The notes beneath the pieces were generated by a model. It was not told where the DNA came from and searched no databases. It saw nothing but the letters and a program-made list of their open reading frames with translations. DNA of 64,000 nucleotides. It comes from Juglans regia. Lineage: Eukaryota > Streptophyta > Magnoliopsida > Fagales > Juglandaceae. Positions 1 to 10,042 of this stretch are shown here, piece by piece; positions within the stretch are counted from its first letter, which is position 1, and each line of letters starts with the position of its first letter. Made by a program: the position numbers and the translations under genes. The stretch is from the NCBI RefSeq assembly GCF_001411555.2, contig NC_049905.1, forward strand, positions 6,353,053-6,417,052, read 5' to 3'.

Positions 1-162
1 ATTATGTTCTTTGTAAGCAACCAGATGTATCTTGCTCTGTTTTTTCGAGGCTTGTGTCTTCATCTACCATGTGGAGTTTATAGTACGTTACTAACAATTT
101 GCTACCAAGTTACTTACTAGAAAAAAAAATTGCTACTAAGTATGCTGTGGAAATGTTTCTAG

Positions 163-814
163 GAGGTGGGCTTGGGCTGTTCATGGGTATGTTTCTTGGG
201 GCATTGGACAACCCTCTAATGCAGGAGGAAATGACCGGTAGGCAGCAGTTCATTTATACAGCCAAGCAGATGGGGCGGAGGAGCTGGAGTTCTGCTAAAG
301 CATTTGCAGTTATGGGCTTGGTTTTTTCCGCAGCTGAATGTGTTGTTGAGAAGGTATTGTCAGAAATCAAGTCTAAAGATATGGTTCTGATCTACTTCAT
401 ATTGAATTAAAAAAAATTATGGATTATGTGATTTCAGGCACGGGCAAAGCATGATGTTACAAATACAGTTGTGGCTGGGTGTGTAACTGGAGGTGTAATC
501 TCGGCAAAAGGTAACATCTCTCTCCATCACCTGAGCCTTCTTTCTAGGTTCCAGTTCACATCAACTTATGAATTGCAGTCATGGAAGATTTTATGACGTG
601 TCACCATAAAGTCCCACACTTAGGTTGATGTTATTGAAGTCCAAGGTCTTGCATATTTGGGATTATATCATATTGCTTGTGTGCTCAGCTTTATGTTTTT
701 AATATATATGGATTGAACTTTAGTGGTCATGAAGAAAAATATGGTAGGTTGCTTTGATTTGTATTTTCCCCATCCATCTGGGGAAAACCTATGGCCCTCT
801 CTCTCCCTCCCTCC

Positions 815-853
<39 letters not shown>

Positions 854-3800
854 AATTTGTATGAATACATCTTGTCTTGTATGGTCCAATGATTATTGTT
901 AAGAACAATTTTAATGAAGCTAGTCTCTGTGAACACAAGTACAGAAAGTATGAGTCAAATGTGGAATATATTTTCATCATTGTTGAACTGCAAAGGAGAC
1001 AAGTTTTTGATCTTCCTCTTTCTGAAGTTCATTGGATGCTCAAAGTTAGCAGCATGGATTTGAAAGTTGGCTTATCCTTTCTTATTGCACCATAATTGGG
1101 AAGAATCTAGTGAACTTTCGAAGAGGTTTGGCGTAATTATAGGGGATGACCAACTCAAACAGAATCTTTTTCTATGTCATTAAACCTAACCAATGTAGCC
1201 TTTCAAATACACAAGCCCACCTATATGGTAATCCAAGGAAAATCCAAGTACAGAATTGAATCCGGGATGTTTAAGTCTACTGTTTATCATTTGATTATTA
1301 CACTACTGCATCCGGTAACCCAAACAGAATCCATTGAGAAAAACATTTGTGATTTCTGGTAATGGCAAATGTAAGCAACAGAAACTGTATACACAGAAAA
1401 ACCTTTATATATATATATATATATATAGGCAGAAAAACCTATTTTCATTCTCGAGCCACTTTCCTTCCATCTTATCCTAGACCCAACCATTGCCTTGTTC
1501 CAAGATCTCAAGATGAGTTTGGAGGAATTGACTTTATTTTGGAGTGTTTCTACCTGTTCTTATCTACATTTGGTTAACTCTAAATAAAGTCCAAAATAAG
1601 AACAGGTAGGGATCTTGGGAACAAAATTGTTGAGTGATGATATGTGCACAACAAAGGTGATTGCAAATATGTTGAATCTAAAGACAAGGTTGTAACACCT
1701 CAATGGAAGTCCCAAACCACTTGGCCTATACTCCAAAAGGACTAGTCAATGATACAATTGGAGTCCCATTGGAACCTTATAAAGAACAATAACTTCTCAT
1801 TCCCAAGCAATGTGGGATCCCATATATCACCTACCCTTATCCTTATCATATGGGGTATCACAAAGGTAGTGGATGTTTTTTTTATAAGTACAAGGTAGTG
1901 GATGTGATGAGTTAAACACAATCTGAAAAGCACAGCCTAATTTTTTTTTTTATATATAATTAATAAGATAATTTTATTACCAAGTAAATAGGCATAGTCC
2001 AAGTACACAAGAAGTATACAAGAGAAAACACCTAAATACAAGCCAGAACTAGAAATGACTAAAGCAAATCATGAAGATTATCTCCATTCAATACAAGAGC
2101 CTTCGCCCAAAAACACAAAGTACTAAAGAAAAACTCCCTAAGTTCTCCCATCAAACGTTCTCTCTCTTCAAAGCACCGCCCATTCCTTTCCAACCATAAG
2201 CACCATATTAACCACAAAGAGGTCATCTTCCACATGGCTATAATACGTTGTCTCCCCTCAAAACCTTGCCAATATGCAAAAAGGTCCACCACTTGCTTAT
2301 ACCTGTCCTACCAAAATCTCATTCTACAAAGTCTTAGCCACCTCAAAATGATGAAAAAGATGGTCAACAGATTCACCATCTTTTTTACACATAAAGCACC
2401 ATTCTACGACAAATAGTGCTCGTTTGCTCAAGTTATTTGTAGTCAAAATTTTTCCAAGAGACCAACCAACATAAAAAGCCACCTTACTAGGCACCTTAGA
2501 TCTCCAAATGCATTTCCAGGGGTAATCATTGACACAATGACAGGTTAGAGCCTTATAAAAGGAACTAACCTGGCATTGTGAAGATGATCTGGTAGTGGGA
2601 TGTTCGGGTAGAGGATTAGTTTTATGGAAACAAGGAGTTGGGGTTGGGGAGGTGTGTTACATTCCAATTCGGGCTTGTTGTATTTTGGGTAGGTTTCATG
2701 GGATTTTTGGGTCATTAGGGGCTCTCTTGTATGGGTTAGATGTTTTCTTGTATACATCCAGTGTATTTGGTTACTCTTATTGATATATATATAATATTAT
2801 TACTTATTAAAAAAAAAAAAAAGGAACTAACCGAAAATATGGAATTTCCAGCTTGAAACCACAAGAGACTATCCTCCCTTCCCTGAACAATCTTCATATC
2901 AAATAGGTGCCGTTTGGATAGTGAGTTGAGATGAAGGTTGAATAAAATATTGTTAGAATATTATTTTTTAATATTATTATTTTTTTGAGATTTGAAAAAG
3001 TTGAATTATTTATTATATTTTGTGTGAAAATTTGAACAAATTGTAATGAAGAGATGAGATGAGATGAAACGAAACATTTTCATTATCCAAACGGGGCCAT
3101 AATCTTCCAAAAAAATCATAAACTACATTCACTTCCCAATCTTGCACATCTTTAGTAAAATCCACAGTTAAAGATTATTATTTAGAAAAGAAAAGGAATC
3201 AGCCACTGCAGCATGATCCCTAGCAATCCTAAAAAGGATAGGAAAAACATTCTTAAGAGCTGAATCCCCACACCAAATCTCATGCCAAAAATTAATCATT
3301 GTCCCACCCCCCACTTTGTATTTAATATGATCGACAAATTCCCCCCAACCCATCCGAATGGACTTCCACAAACCCACCCCATGTGCTCCTCTTACTTCAT
3401 TAGAACACCAACTCCACCACATCCTCCCATATTTAACGTCCACAACATATCTCCATAATGCATCCCTCTCAATATGCTACCTCCAAAACCATTTCCCAAG
3501 AAATGCTTTGTTAAAGAGCCTCAAATTTCGCACCCCCAAACCTCCACAAGAAACTAGAGAACAAACCTTATTCCAACTAACCAAGTGAAACTTTCTTTCC
3601 TCTCCACTAGCACCCCCCAGAAGAAATTTATAAATATCCTCTCAATTCTGCTTGCCACCCCTGCAGTAAGGGAAAAGAGAAAGGAAATATATAAGAAGAT
3701 TTTTTTGGTAAGTGAGAAGTTTGAAAATATGTAGGAAGATTAGACAACGTACTCTTTGTCAAAGTAACTCTTCTCCCCTTTCGACAAGTATAACTTCTCC

Positions 3801-4649
3801 CAACCAGCCAACCTCCTCTCGATCTTCTCAATCACAGCCTAATTGTTATTAGTTTTTCTCAATTTTGTTGATAGTAATGAATTATGAAATTTTATTTTTG
3901 TTTTGCCTGTGTTTCAAAATCTTTGCTTATTTGGGTTGTTGATAAAGTTGAGTTATACGTATGTATGGATGGGGAAATATAAAGGGAATGCACTTTCAAA
4001 TAGCCTCAAGAACTTAGGTCAGCAGTAACATACTGTAGCAAATTCCAAGCCAGAGATGCCTACTTCTGGACGTTTTAGGACTCCTCCTAAAAATTATTGC
4101 AGAACGGCTTTATTTTTAAGCTTTATTATCAACCTTATGGTGGCTTTTGTTACATTTTACTTGTTTAGTATTAATTACAGATAAATTAGTTTGGTTTGAT
4201 TAATCATGTAAATAGAGTCCTTTGGTCAGTCTACGCTCTTGAAGGATCTGATCTCCTTGTATCTCCCGTGATCATGTAAGGTTCCATTGTGTCTTGTTAT
4301 GAACCTTGCAGTTGATGTATAATGTTTTAGACTCAGGTTGGATTCATTACTAGATCCTCTATCATTCTTTGTATGGAGTGGCGTTGTTTTTCCTTTTGTT
4401 TTTGAAGAAGTCATGACTGCCACCGTATCTGCATAGTTACCATATTAAAGCAATTTTACTTTGTTCTCATTATTGTGATTCTTTCCATATTGTGTTCTTG
4501 TTTTCTTTTTCCGTTTTTTCTTTCCATGTTATGCCTTACTCGCCTTCTTTAATGTGGTTCTAGGTGGTCCACAAGCAGCGTGTGTTGGTTGTGCTGGCTT
4601 CGCAGCGTTTTCGGTTCTGATAGAGAAGTTTCTGGATAGACATGATTGA
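163..4649 (+). CDS. TIM22: TIM22-type mitochondrial inner-membrane import translocase, 3' part (exons 163..353, 438..510, 4564..4649)
   Basis: This is the C-terminal 115 residues of a Tim17/Tim22/Tim23-family channel protein. In plants TIM22 inserts carrier-type multispanning proteins into the mitochondrial inner membrane. Visible family landmarks are the glycine-rich GGGLGLFMG segment, MTGRQQFIYTAKQMGRRS, FAVMGLVFSAAECVVEKARA, the glycine-rich GCVTGGVISAKGGPQAAC, and the tail FSVLIEKFLDRHD before the stop at 4647-4649. The three exons join in frame across GT-AG introns (acceptor AG at 161-162, donor GT at 354, acceptor before 438, donor GT at 511, acceptor before 4564). The first exon or exons, with the initiator Met and N-terminal region, lie left of the window. 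The last intron is 4053 bp because transposons occupy it. The family call is firm from remembered plant TIM22 sequences. Which paralogue this is cannot be decided. Confidence 0.9.
800..853. repeat. CT-rich tract followed by (AT)n microsatellite
   Basis: Within the TIM22 last intron, a (CTCC/CT)n tract at about 798-827 runs directly into a dinucleotide (AT)n tract ending near 853. It is simple-sequence DNA with no coding content. Confidence 0.9.
1408..1428. repeat. (AT)n microsatellite
   Basis: A perfect AT dinucleotide run lies inside the TIM22 intron, between two copies of the short motif GGCAGAAAAACC / ACAGAAAAACC. Confidence 0.85.
1493..1622. repeat. Short foldback (imperfect palindrome) in the TIM22 intron
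   Basis: The arm at 1550-1563 (CTACCTGTTCTTAT) is perfectly complementary to the arm at 1596-1609, with a loop of about 32 bases. Further outside, TGTTCCAAGATC near 1497 pairs with GATCTTGGGAACA near 1611. Because it sits in an intron, the hairpin would be present in the pre-mRNA. I cannot tell whether it is a remnant of a foldback transposon or a small-RNA precursor. Confidence 0.6.
2571..2818 (+). mobile_element. Short 5'-truncated LINE 3' end nested inside the LINE above
   Basis: A roughly 250-bp segment ends in GATATATATATAATATTATTACTTATT and a poly(A) run (2808-2822), the usual look of plant LINE 3' ends. It is flanked by an exact 14-bp duplication, AAAAGGAACTAACC, at 2557-2570 and 2819-2832. 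It carries no recognisable domain. Its orientation is plus, opposite to the host LINE. Confidence 0.85.
2906..3099. mobile_element. Family-1 MITE (CTCGTTTGG / ATGAGATGAG type)
   Basis: The roughly 195-bp AT-rich element has terminal inverted repeats: GTGCCGTTTGGATAGTGAG on the left and TATCCAAACGGGGCC on the right. Internal landmarks AATATTGTTAGAATATTATT and TTGAAAAAGTTGAATTATTTATTATA recur in every family-1 copy listed below. It lies inside the intronic LINE, so it is younger than that insertion. Confidence 0.8.
3845..4563. other. Remaining TIM22 intron, no element recognised
   Basis: From the right target duplication of the LINE to the acceptor AG before 4564 the sequence is ordinary intron DNA. 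A T-rich stretch ahead of the acceptor (4490-4550) fits a plant polypyrimidine tract. No coding frame or repeat family was recognised. Confidence 0.6.
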
Positions 4650-5272
4650 TTTGGTGCATTGCTATACTGCCCCATTTTTGCAAGCATTATTATTAAAAAA
4701 GAAATTAGGGCTCATTCAAGATACCTTATTTTCAACCTTACTTGAGTAGCAAGAATCCCCGTTACTGAAGGAATGCATTAGGGGAAATTGATTGAAGTTT
4801 TTATGAATTTTGTACCATTTTGTGTATTCCTTATACGCTAGTTACGATTTGCGGATGTATTCTTCAATCTGAGAGAGTTTTAGTGGTTTGTTAGATGTCA
4901 TTATCTACTGACTTTCACATCCAAATAAATCAATGAAAAGGAGTTTTCATTTACTTGTGCTTATATTTAAAGTTCTGAATGTTTACAGCTCCTTGATACC
5001 GACTTTACTCTTTTTTATTTTATAGCATATTTTGTGTCGGATAGCAAGCTTGTGACAGCCATTTCAGAGGCTGCTATCAAAATACCCGGTGGGAAAGTTT
5101 TGTTTACGAAATATAATATAATTTATATTTATAAAAAAAATTGTATAATTTAATTTAAGAAATAAATTTTGAATTTTGAATGTTACAAATCAATTATTAT
5201 CATTTAAGTTATGTGGATTTTGTACTCTACACACTAACTTAAGAACATAATAATTCATAAATTTGGTCAAGA
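4650..5272. other. TIM22 3' UTR and downstream intergenic DNA
   Basis: About 300 bases after the stop are probably 3' UTR, with ATTAAA-like and AATAAA-like hexamers (AATAAATCAATG near 4924). The rest is AT-rich spacer. No gene is visible. Confidence 0.5.
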
Positions 5273-5440
5273 GCCCTAAAGGGTAGCTCAGTCGGTTCGG
5301 CCTTGAGTTTGTCCTTCAATGGTCACTAGTTTGAGTTTTCTTGGGACCACTAGAGGCTTACCTGGTCGTTAACTTCAAAGTCCCATGAAATTAATCTAGG
5401 TGCACGCAAGATGGTCCGGATAAGATTATCAAATAAAAAC
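5273..5440 (+). mobile_element. tRNA-derived SINE
   Basis: The left end GGGTAGCTCAGTCGGTTCGG resembles a tRNA head with a pol III A box (TAGCTCAGTCGG). A degenerate B-box-like GGTCACTAGTTTGAGT lies about 40 bases on. The middle (GGGACCACTAGAGGCTTACC, GTGCACGCAAGATGGTCCGG) matches the remembered body of a plant SINE family. The 3' end is A-rich (AAATAAAAACAAAAACA near 5431-5448). It cannot be a functional tRNA because no cloverleaf closes. No convincing target duplication was found. Confidence 0.7.
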
Positions 5441-5911
5441 AAAAACAGCCAAATTCTTTCTCATATAAGCCATTACCTCTTCTTGATTCGCCACCCAGAA
5501 GCGCACTTGCTCAAGTTTTTGCCATTTTAATTTTGTAGCATTTGAATTTGTGAAAGGTCCAAAGAAATTAGATATCGTTTTCTATAACTCATCAAAAGAA
5601 AGTGAAGCCTATAAAAAATACAAAATGGAAAAACTTCTTAGTTGAAGACAATCACATAATAATGTGGTTATATATGAACGGAATATTGTTAACACCAGCG
5701 ATTGAGAGAATATCTTCTATCCGGATGTCTCGTTAAAGTCCAAAAATCACCATCCAATTAAGAGTTTCCACGTCGTCCTTCCATGGAACTTGGGTTGAAC
5801 TGCATAATACATTGCTCTGTCTCCTCTTCAGGGCCTCGCTCAAGACCCTCTTTCCCATAAACTCTACTTTCTCTTCTAGAGCCTCACCCAAAGTCGTCTC
5901 TTCTAACTGAC
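5441..5911. other. Spacer without recognised gene
   Basis: The stretch lies between the SINE and the LTR element. A short open stretch on the minus strand at 5733-5921 has no family resemblance, runs into the LTR and is not supported as a gene. Confidence 0.5.
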
Positions 5912-6299
5912 TGTAACACACCTGATAGATAGTGTTTGGATAACTAGAAAGTATGAGAGAAAATATAAAAAAAAATGGTCAGAAGCGAGATTAACCTAGC
6001 CTATAAGAGAATAAGAGAAAAAGAGAAAAGAGAAAAGAGAATAAGAAACTATTTTTATTAATGATTCTGGATAATGAACCCTAGAACCCTTGGCTCTTAC
6101 ATAAAGGAGATGACCCCTACATGAACCCAAACTAACACACTAAAAGCATACAAGAAAATCAAACTAAGGCCCAAGGCCCACTAACTCTGTTGTAGTCCAA
6201 ATAACATATAGCTTTAAAATAAATGAAGTTGTAAATGAAGATAAACTGGCTTAAGGCCCATGGCCCATGGCCCATATATTCTATTCATGGGCTGTGACA
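5912..6299 (-). repeat. 3' LTR (388 bp) of the non-autonomous LTR element
   Basis: This is a direct repeat of 8847-9204 with TG...CA termini in either reading. It is about 30 bp longer than its partner because of extra AAGAGAATAAGAG units and an extra GGCCCATGGCCCAT unit. Confidence 0.9.
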
Positions 6300-6701
6300 A
6301 ACCATCCCCCATAGAAGCACCTTGTCTACAAGGTGTGGTATCCTTGCCTAATATTGTCCCACCACTTGGATGAAAAACGAGAATTTTCTTTATACCGACA
6401 ACCACCTCATGTTTCTTAATAATAACATCATCAATAGGTGTTGCCGCATACCCCAAAATCTTCTTGGAAACACAACCACAAATGATGCACGTTCCACCCA
6501 TTTTTTTTTTTGGGCTTTACTGTAATCTCAACATTGCCCAATGTGCGGACCCAAGCCTCTTCACTGATTTTCTCTAGTTTTTTTTCCACTTTTGTCAAAG
6601 GCCCCATGAATAGTCATAATAAAGACCCTTCCTTGCAAGGAGGACCCAACAGTTTTATCCTTTTGGTGAGCCAGAGTATGAAAACCCCAAGCCAATGATC
6701 A

Positions 6702-7067
6702 AACACCCAACAAAACTAACCATAATTTCCAGCGGGATGGGTGGCAAGTGATACCAGCCCAGATTGACCATACAAGAAAAGCTCGCAATAATGCTACAAT
6801 CAGGCTAAACCCAAGAAAGGCCACAGTTGATGAAAAATCTAGCTTCTCTGTCAACTCCACATCTCGACTGTGAAAAACAGCACTCCAGAACCAGGCATTC
6901 ATTGATAAAATTCCATAGATATGCCACAAGCCAGTATACTCATAATATGCCTTCTTATCAGGCCCCAAAGGCAATTTGTAATATAAAAGGATGAAAAATG
7001 ATTGCCAACCATGAAATTGCATGGCAAGATTGAGGGCAGACAATTTAATATTAAATTCTTTGGGCTC
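6702..7067 (-). pseudogene. Captured, exon-shortened Per1/PGAP3-like gene fragment inside the LTR element
   Basis: The open frame contains SALNLAMQFHGWQSFFILLY, DKKAYYEYTGLWHIYGILSM, NAWFWSAVFHSRDVELTEKL and GFSLIVALLRAF. These are core signatures of Per1-like (PGAP3) proteins, ER/Golgi membrane proteins that remodel GPI-anchor lipids. The frame then jumps, in phase, to LVWSIWAGITCHPSRWKLWL, which in remembered full-length homologues lies roughly 45 residues further on. A membrane-spanning piece is therefore missing at 6776/6777. No intron interrupts the segment, and both the N-terminal ER-signal/Cys-rich part and the C-terminus are absent. It therefore looks like a processed, exon-skipped (or deleted) mRNA copied into the element in sense orientation. 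The family call is strong; the capture mechanism is inferred. Confidence 0.8.
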
Positions 7068-7263
7068 TCCCAGTAGCTCAATGGTGTCCCGGCCCTCATA
7101 ATTCATTTCCAAAGGATTTCTTTCTTTTCATCTATCAAAAGATTTGAAAACAACTTTAAGTGGTAAATATCAAGCAATTGATGGGCAGTTTTTGTATCTC
7201 CTAAAACTTGCAACCCCATACGAATTTACAATTTCCCTCCATCAGAGATTAAAAACAAAGTAG

Positions 7264-8110
7264 AAAATACCTCATTATAATCTTCCACGTTATGAAAAGA
7301 TGAATAGCCTTTACCAACACTTTCCACATCTTGCTTCTGTAGACTATCAAATGAATCAAAGTCTTCATTAATCCATCTTGAAGGAAATGCATGATTCTTA
7401 ATAATCTGCTTCAGAAGCCCTCGTTTAGGGTCTAATAAAAGATTGCTTCATGCTTCCAGCTTTGAGATTTTTACAAGTATTGAACCGACATGTTCAAATC
7501 GATCATCACTACTTTCGCTGGAGGTTTTGCAAAATGATCTCACAAGCTTCATAACATACAATCCGTGCCTCTCATCTTCAGTCTGTAGCAGTGAACCAAT
7601 ACCTACATCCAAGTTCGTGAGATTGACTAGAAGCATCACCAATAATCACCCATTGCCAGAGTCTAGCTTATATAGGTTTTCCATGGCCATTTTGATCATT
7701 CCCATTTCAACCACCCTGTCAACTGGGAATTCAAGACCACTTTCTAGACTCATTGGGCTTGCTTTGGTAAATACCAAAAAGGCAATGTTGGTCTTCCTTC
7801 CAACTGTATTGAACTCTTTCACCCTTCCATGACCATCAATACAAGTGTATGCATGCAGAAAAATACTTGTTGATCGAGGTGAGTATGCTTTTATAGTGAT
7901 GACGAGAGGAGTTCCTGAGGCGCTAATGGCTAGATCCCACTCCAGGTTCCATACCCTGTTGCCATGGCCGTCGATCGTTCGCAGCTTCAGGTAGCTCACG
8001 GCTTCAACAATGGTAGCGTTGACCACCTTAGCTTCTAGTCTTTTATTTGGCCTTTTATCGAACACCTTGCACGCAACCCTCACTTTGATGAACCTTCAGC
8101 CATTATCATC
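7264..8110 (-). pseudogene. Unidentified decayed coding relic inside the LTR element
   Basis: One minus-strand frame of about 270 codons is interrupted only by stops near 8100, at 7646-7648 and near 7446. At least two of these (NG-stop-RFIKVRVA and SGNG-stop-LLVMLLVN) look like TGG-to-TGA changes. Recognisable peptide stretches include VFDKRPNKRLEAKVVNATIV, FLHAYTCIDGHGRVKEF, VGIGSLLQTEDERHGLYVMK, SSDDRFEHVGSILVKISKLE and NHAFPSRWINEDFDSFDSLQ. I do not recognise the family. It may be a second captured host gene or the element's own gag-like gene. The balanced, protein-like composition argues that it once coded. Confidence 0.5.
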
Positions 8111-8338
8111 CGAGAGAAATAAACGAGATGGAATTCCATGGAAACTAAGAAAGACACGAGGAAGAGATGAAATAAACGAGAGAAGAGTGATTAAATCCCT
8201 GAGAGACTGAAAATAAGAACCAAATCTCAGAGAGAAAAAGAGAGAGTGAAACCTTAGCCCTAGGAGATGGGAAAAAAGAGTTAATAGATAAAATGAAAAT
8301 GGCGTGGGTTTACTGGTTGATGGTGAGGAGTCGGGAAT

Positions 8339-8807
8339 CTAAAACTCGACGCCATCAGGATCAAATTTCCATCTGATGGCTAGGCCTTCTCTTCTTACTG
8401 TTAATGAGTCTTTGTTGCCAGGGACAACCGAAAGAAATGAAGAAAATGGACAACAATTTCTAAGAGGAAGGGAAGGACACGAGATTCGGAGGGGGAAATC
8501 AGAGAAAGGAGGAAATGATTTTTGATTTCTAACAGGATTTATGGAAACATGAGAACGAGGAAGCCTAGCGGGGTTGAATACCTCATTTTCTTCCATCGTT
8601 TTTGTATATTTTTCTTCTTCTTGCAGAGTATCGAGTTGGCTTTCCAGATTTGAGAATTCTTCGTTGAAGTTGTTCTGAAAATCTTCAAAATTGTTCTTAA
8701 CATCTTTAATTGTCTGCAAAATCACATCCAAACGTTGTTGTGATTGTTTGACTTGGTCTCTGATGTTGAGTAAGGATGCAATAATTTTTTCTATTTCCAT
8801 GGATTGA
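8339..8807 (-). CDS. Gag-position frame of the LTR element, coiled-coil-like
   Basis: This is the first frame after the primer binding site of the minus-strand LTR element. From a plausible Met near 8800 (MEIEKIIASLLNIRDQVKQS) it continues with heptad-like IRDQVKQSQQRLDVILQTIK and FNEEFSNLESQLDTLQEEEK. This suggests a coiled coil, as in some plant non-autonomous gag-like products. It has no zinc knuckle. The longer open stretch extends upstream to 8854 across the primer site, so the first start codon is uncertain. Function is unknown. Confidence 0.4.
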
Positions 8808-8831
8808 TGCAGCCGATCTAAGGGAAGACTA

Positions 8832-8844
8832 GCTCTGGATACCA
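8832..8844 (-). promoter_or_regulatory. Primer binding site of the LTR element
   Basis: On the minus strand TGGTATCCAGAGC sits two bases inside the 5' LTR. The usual initiator-Met-tRNA complement is TGGTATCAGAGC, so there is a one-base insertion. This fixes the element's orientation. Confidence 0.75.
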
Positions 8845-8846
8845 CT

Positions 8847-9204
8847 TGTAACACACCGGATAGATAGTGTTTGGATAACTAGAAAATATGAGAGAAAATA
8901 TAAAGAAAATGGTCAGATTTGAGGTTGACCTAGCCTCCAAGAGAAAAAGAGAAAAGAGAATAAGAAACTATTTTCATTAATGATTCTGGATAATGAACCC
9001 TAGAGCCGTTGGCTCTTACATAAAGGAGATGACTTCTACATAGGCCCAAACTAACACACTAAAAGTATACAAGAAAATCAAACTAAGGCCCAAGACCCAC
9101 TAACTCTGTTGTAGTCCAAATAACATGTAGCTTTAAAGTAAATGAAATTGTAAATGAAGATAAACTGGCCCATGGCCCATACATCCTATTCATGGGCTGT
9201 GACA
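8847..9204 (-). repeat. 5' LTR (358 bp) of the non-autonomous LTR element
   Basis: This is the direct-repeat partner of 5912-6299 with the same termini. In the minus-strand sense it is the promoter-bearing LTR. Confidence 0.9.
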
Positions 9205-10042
9205 CCGGTCGACTTTCTCTTCCGTGACCCCCGAAGCCGATGATGGGATTTGGTGTCGTGACCCTCGAACAAAGAAGGTAGAGCCGTCGCCATTGTCATG
9301 ACTCATTGCCTGGGATGACGAAGCTGTGACTCTGAAAACCGACAAGATCTCCATCGATCTTCTTTGTTCTTAAATTACAACATTTTTTTTTTTTTATCTT
9401 TTATCTTTTCTGTTCTTTGCTATGAATCTTTATTATGTTGAAAATAAGATCAAAGTGTTGGATCACTTGGGTATTGTTCCTCCCTTCCAGAATATGAGTC
9501 ATGGCTTTATGATACCCCAATTGATTTACTGATAAAATTTTCAATATTATCCCAAAGTGATCACTCTGGATGTTGACGCCCAAACAATTCTCAGTGTTCT
9601 TAGTGCCCCAAACAATTATCTACCCAAATGATCACCGAGAATATCAACACAATTCCAATAATTAGGGCACTCCACCGAGAATTTTCAGTTGTAATAAAAA
9701 AATGGTGGGTGGCAACGGAGCTCGTTTAAAAAAAAATTATCCACATACACAATGCAAGAGAGGCATCAAAAAATTAGTGGAGAACTTAATTCCTCGAATA
9801 AACGTTAGACAACAAAAAGATATAAAAACATTTGTTTACTTGATCATCTTGTCATTCTTATCATCTTCACATCATGAATTTCGTGATGTGGCTAGAATAT
9901 TTCTGTTTCCAACACAGAGAGATTCGAAAAAGATGAACTACTTTGGTTGTCGCCACTCATCGATAACTTGCCACGTAGCTAAAATCGGAAAGCTTAAAAA
10001 GCTGCCCTCCCTTGACTGCACACCTCACTGACTGGTGAGAAA
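9205..10042. other. Spacer and probable promoter/5' UTR of the CCR-like gene
   Basis: No coding frame is recognised. Near 9970 is CCACGTAGC, a partial G-box-like core about 70 bases before the ATG of the next gene. No clear TATA box could be assigned, so the promoter is not annotated as a site. Confidence 0.4.

Larger units (their letters stand above)
1943..3832 (-). mobile_element. 5'-truncated LINE retrotransposon in the TIM22 intron, interrupted by two insertions
   Basis: On the minus strand this encodes the 3' part of a LINE ORF2. Near 3630-3831 is the end of the reverse transcriptase (GRRVTLTKSTLSNLPTYF). At 3168-3443 is the zf-RVT linker region (WGEFVDHIKYKVGGGTMINF). At 2059-2292 is the C-terminal WLIWCLWLERNGRCFEERER motif. 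The 3' poly(A) appears as a T-run at 1941-1951. A 12-bp target-site duplication, CACAGCCTAATT, flanks it at 1931-1942 and 3833-3844 and defines the insertion. The reading frames are broken, so it is dead. It is itself interrupted by the elements at 2571-2818 and 2906-3099. Confidence 0.9.
5912..9204 (-). mobile_element. Non-autonomous LTR retrotransposon carrying captured host sequence
   Basis: Two direct LTRs (5912-6299 and 8847-9204) begin TGTAACACACC and end GGGCTGTGACA. On the minus strand the 5' LTR is the right one. Just inside it is TGGTATCCAGAGC (8832-8844), an initiator-Met-tRNA primer site with one extra C. A purine tract (ATGGGGGATGGTT, 6300-6312) abuts the other LTR. The 2547-bp interior has no protease, integrase or reverse transcriptase. 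Instead it holds a coiled-coil-like frame, an unidentified decayed frame and a Per1-like host-gene fragment, all in the sense of the element. The LTRs differ at roughly 25 positions plus indels, so it is an old insertion. No clean 5-bp target duplication is visible (CTGAC left, CCGGT right). Confidence 0.85.

Noticed and set aside
5273..5345. Functional tRNA gene
   Set aside because: It has only an A-box-like head and weak B box. No cloverleaf, anticodon arm or terminator is convincing, and the body matches a SINE.
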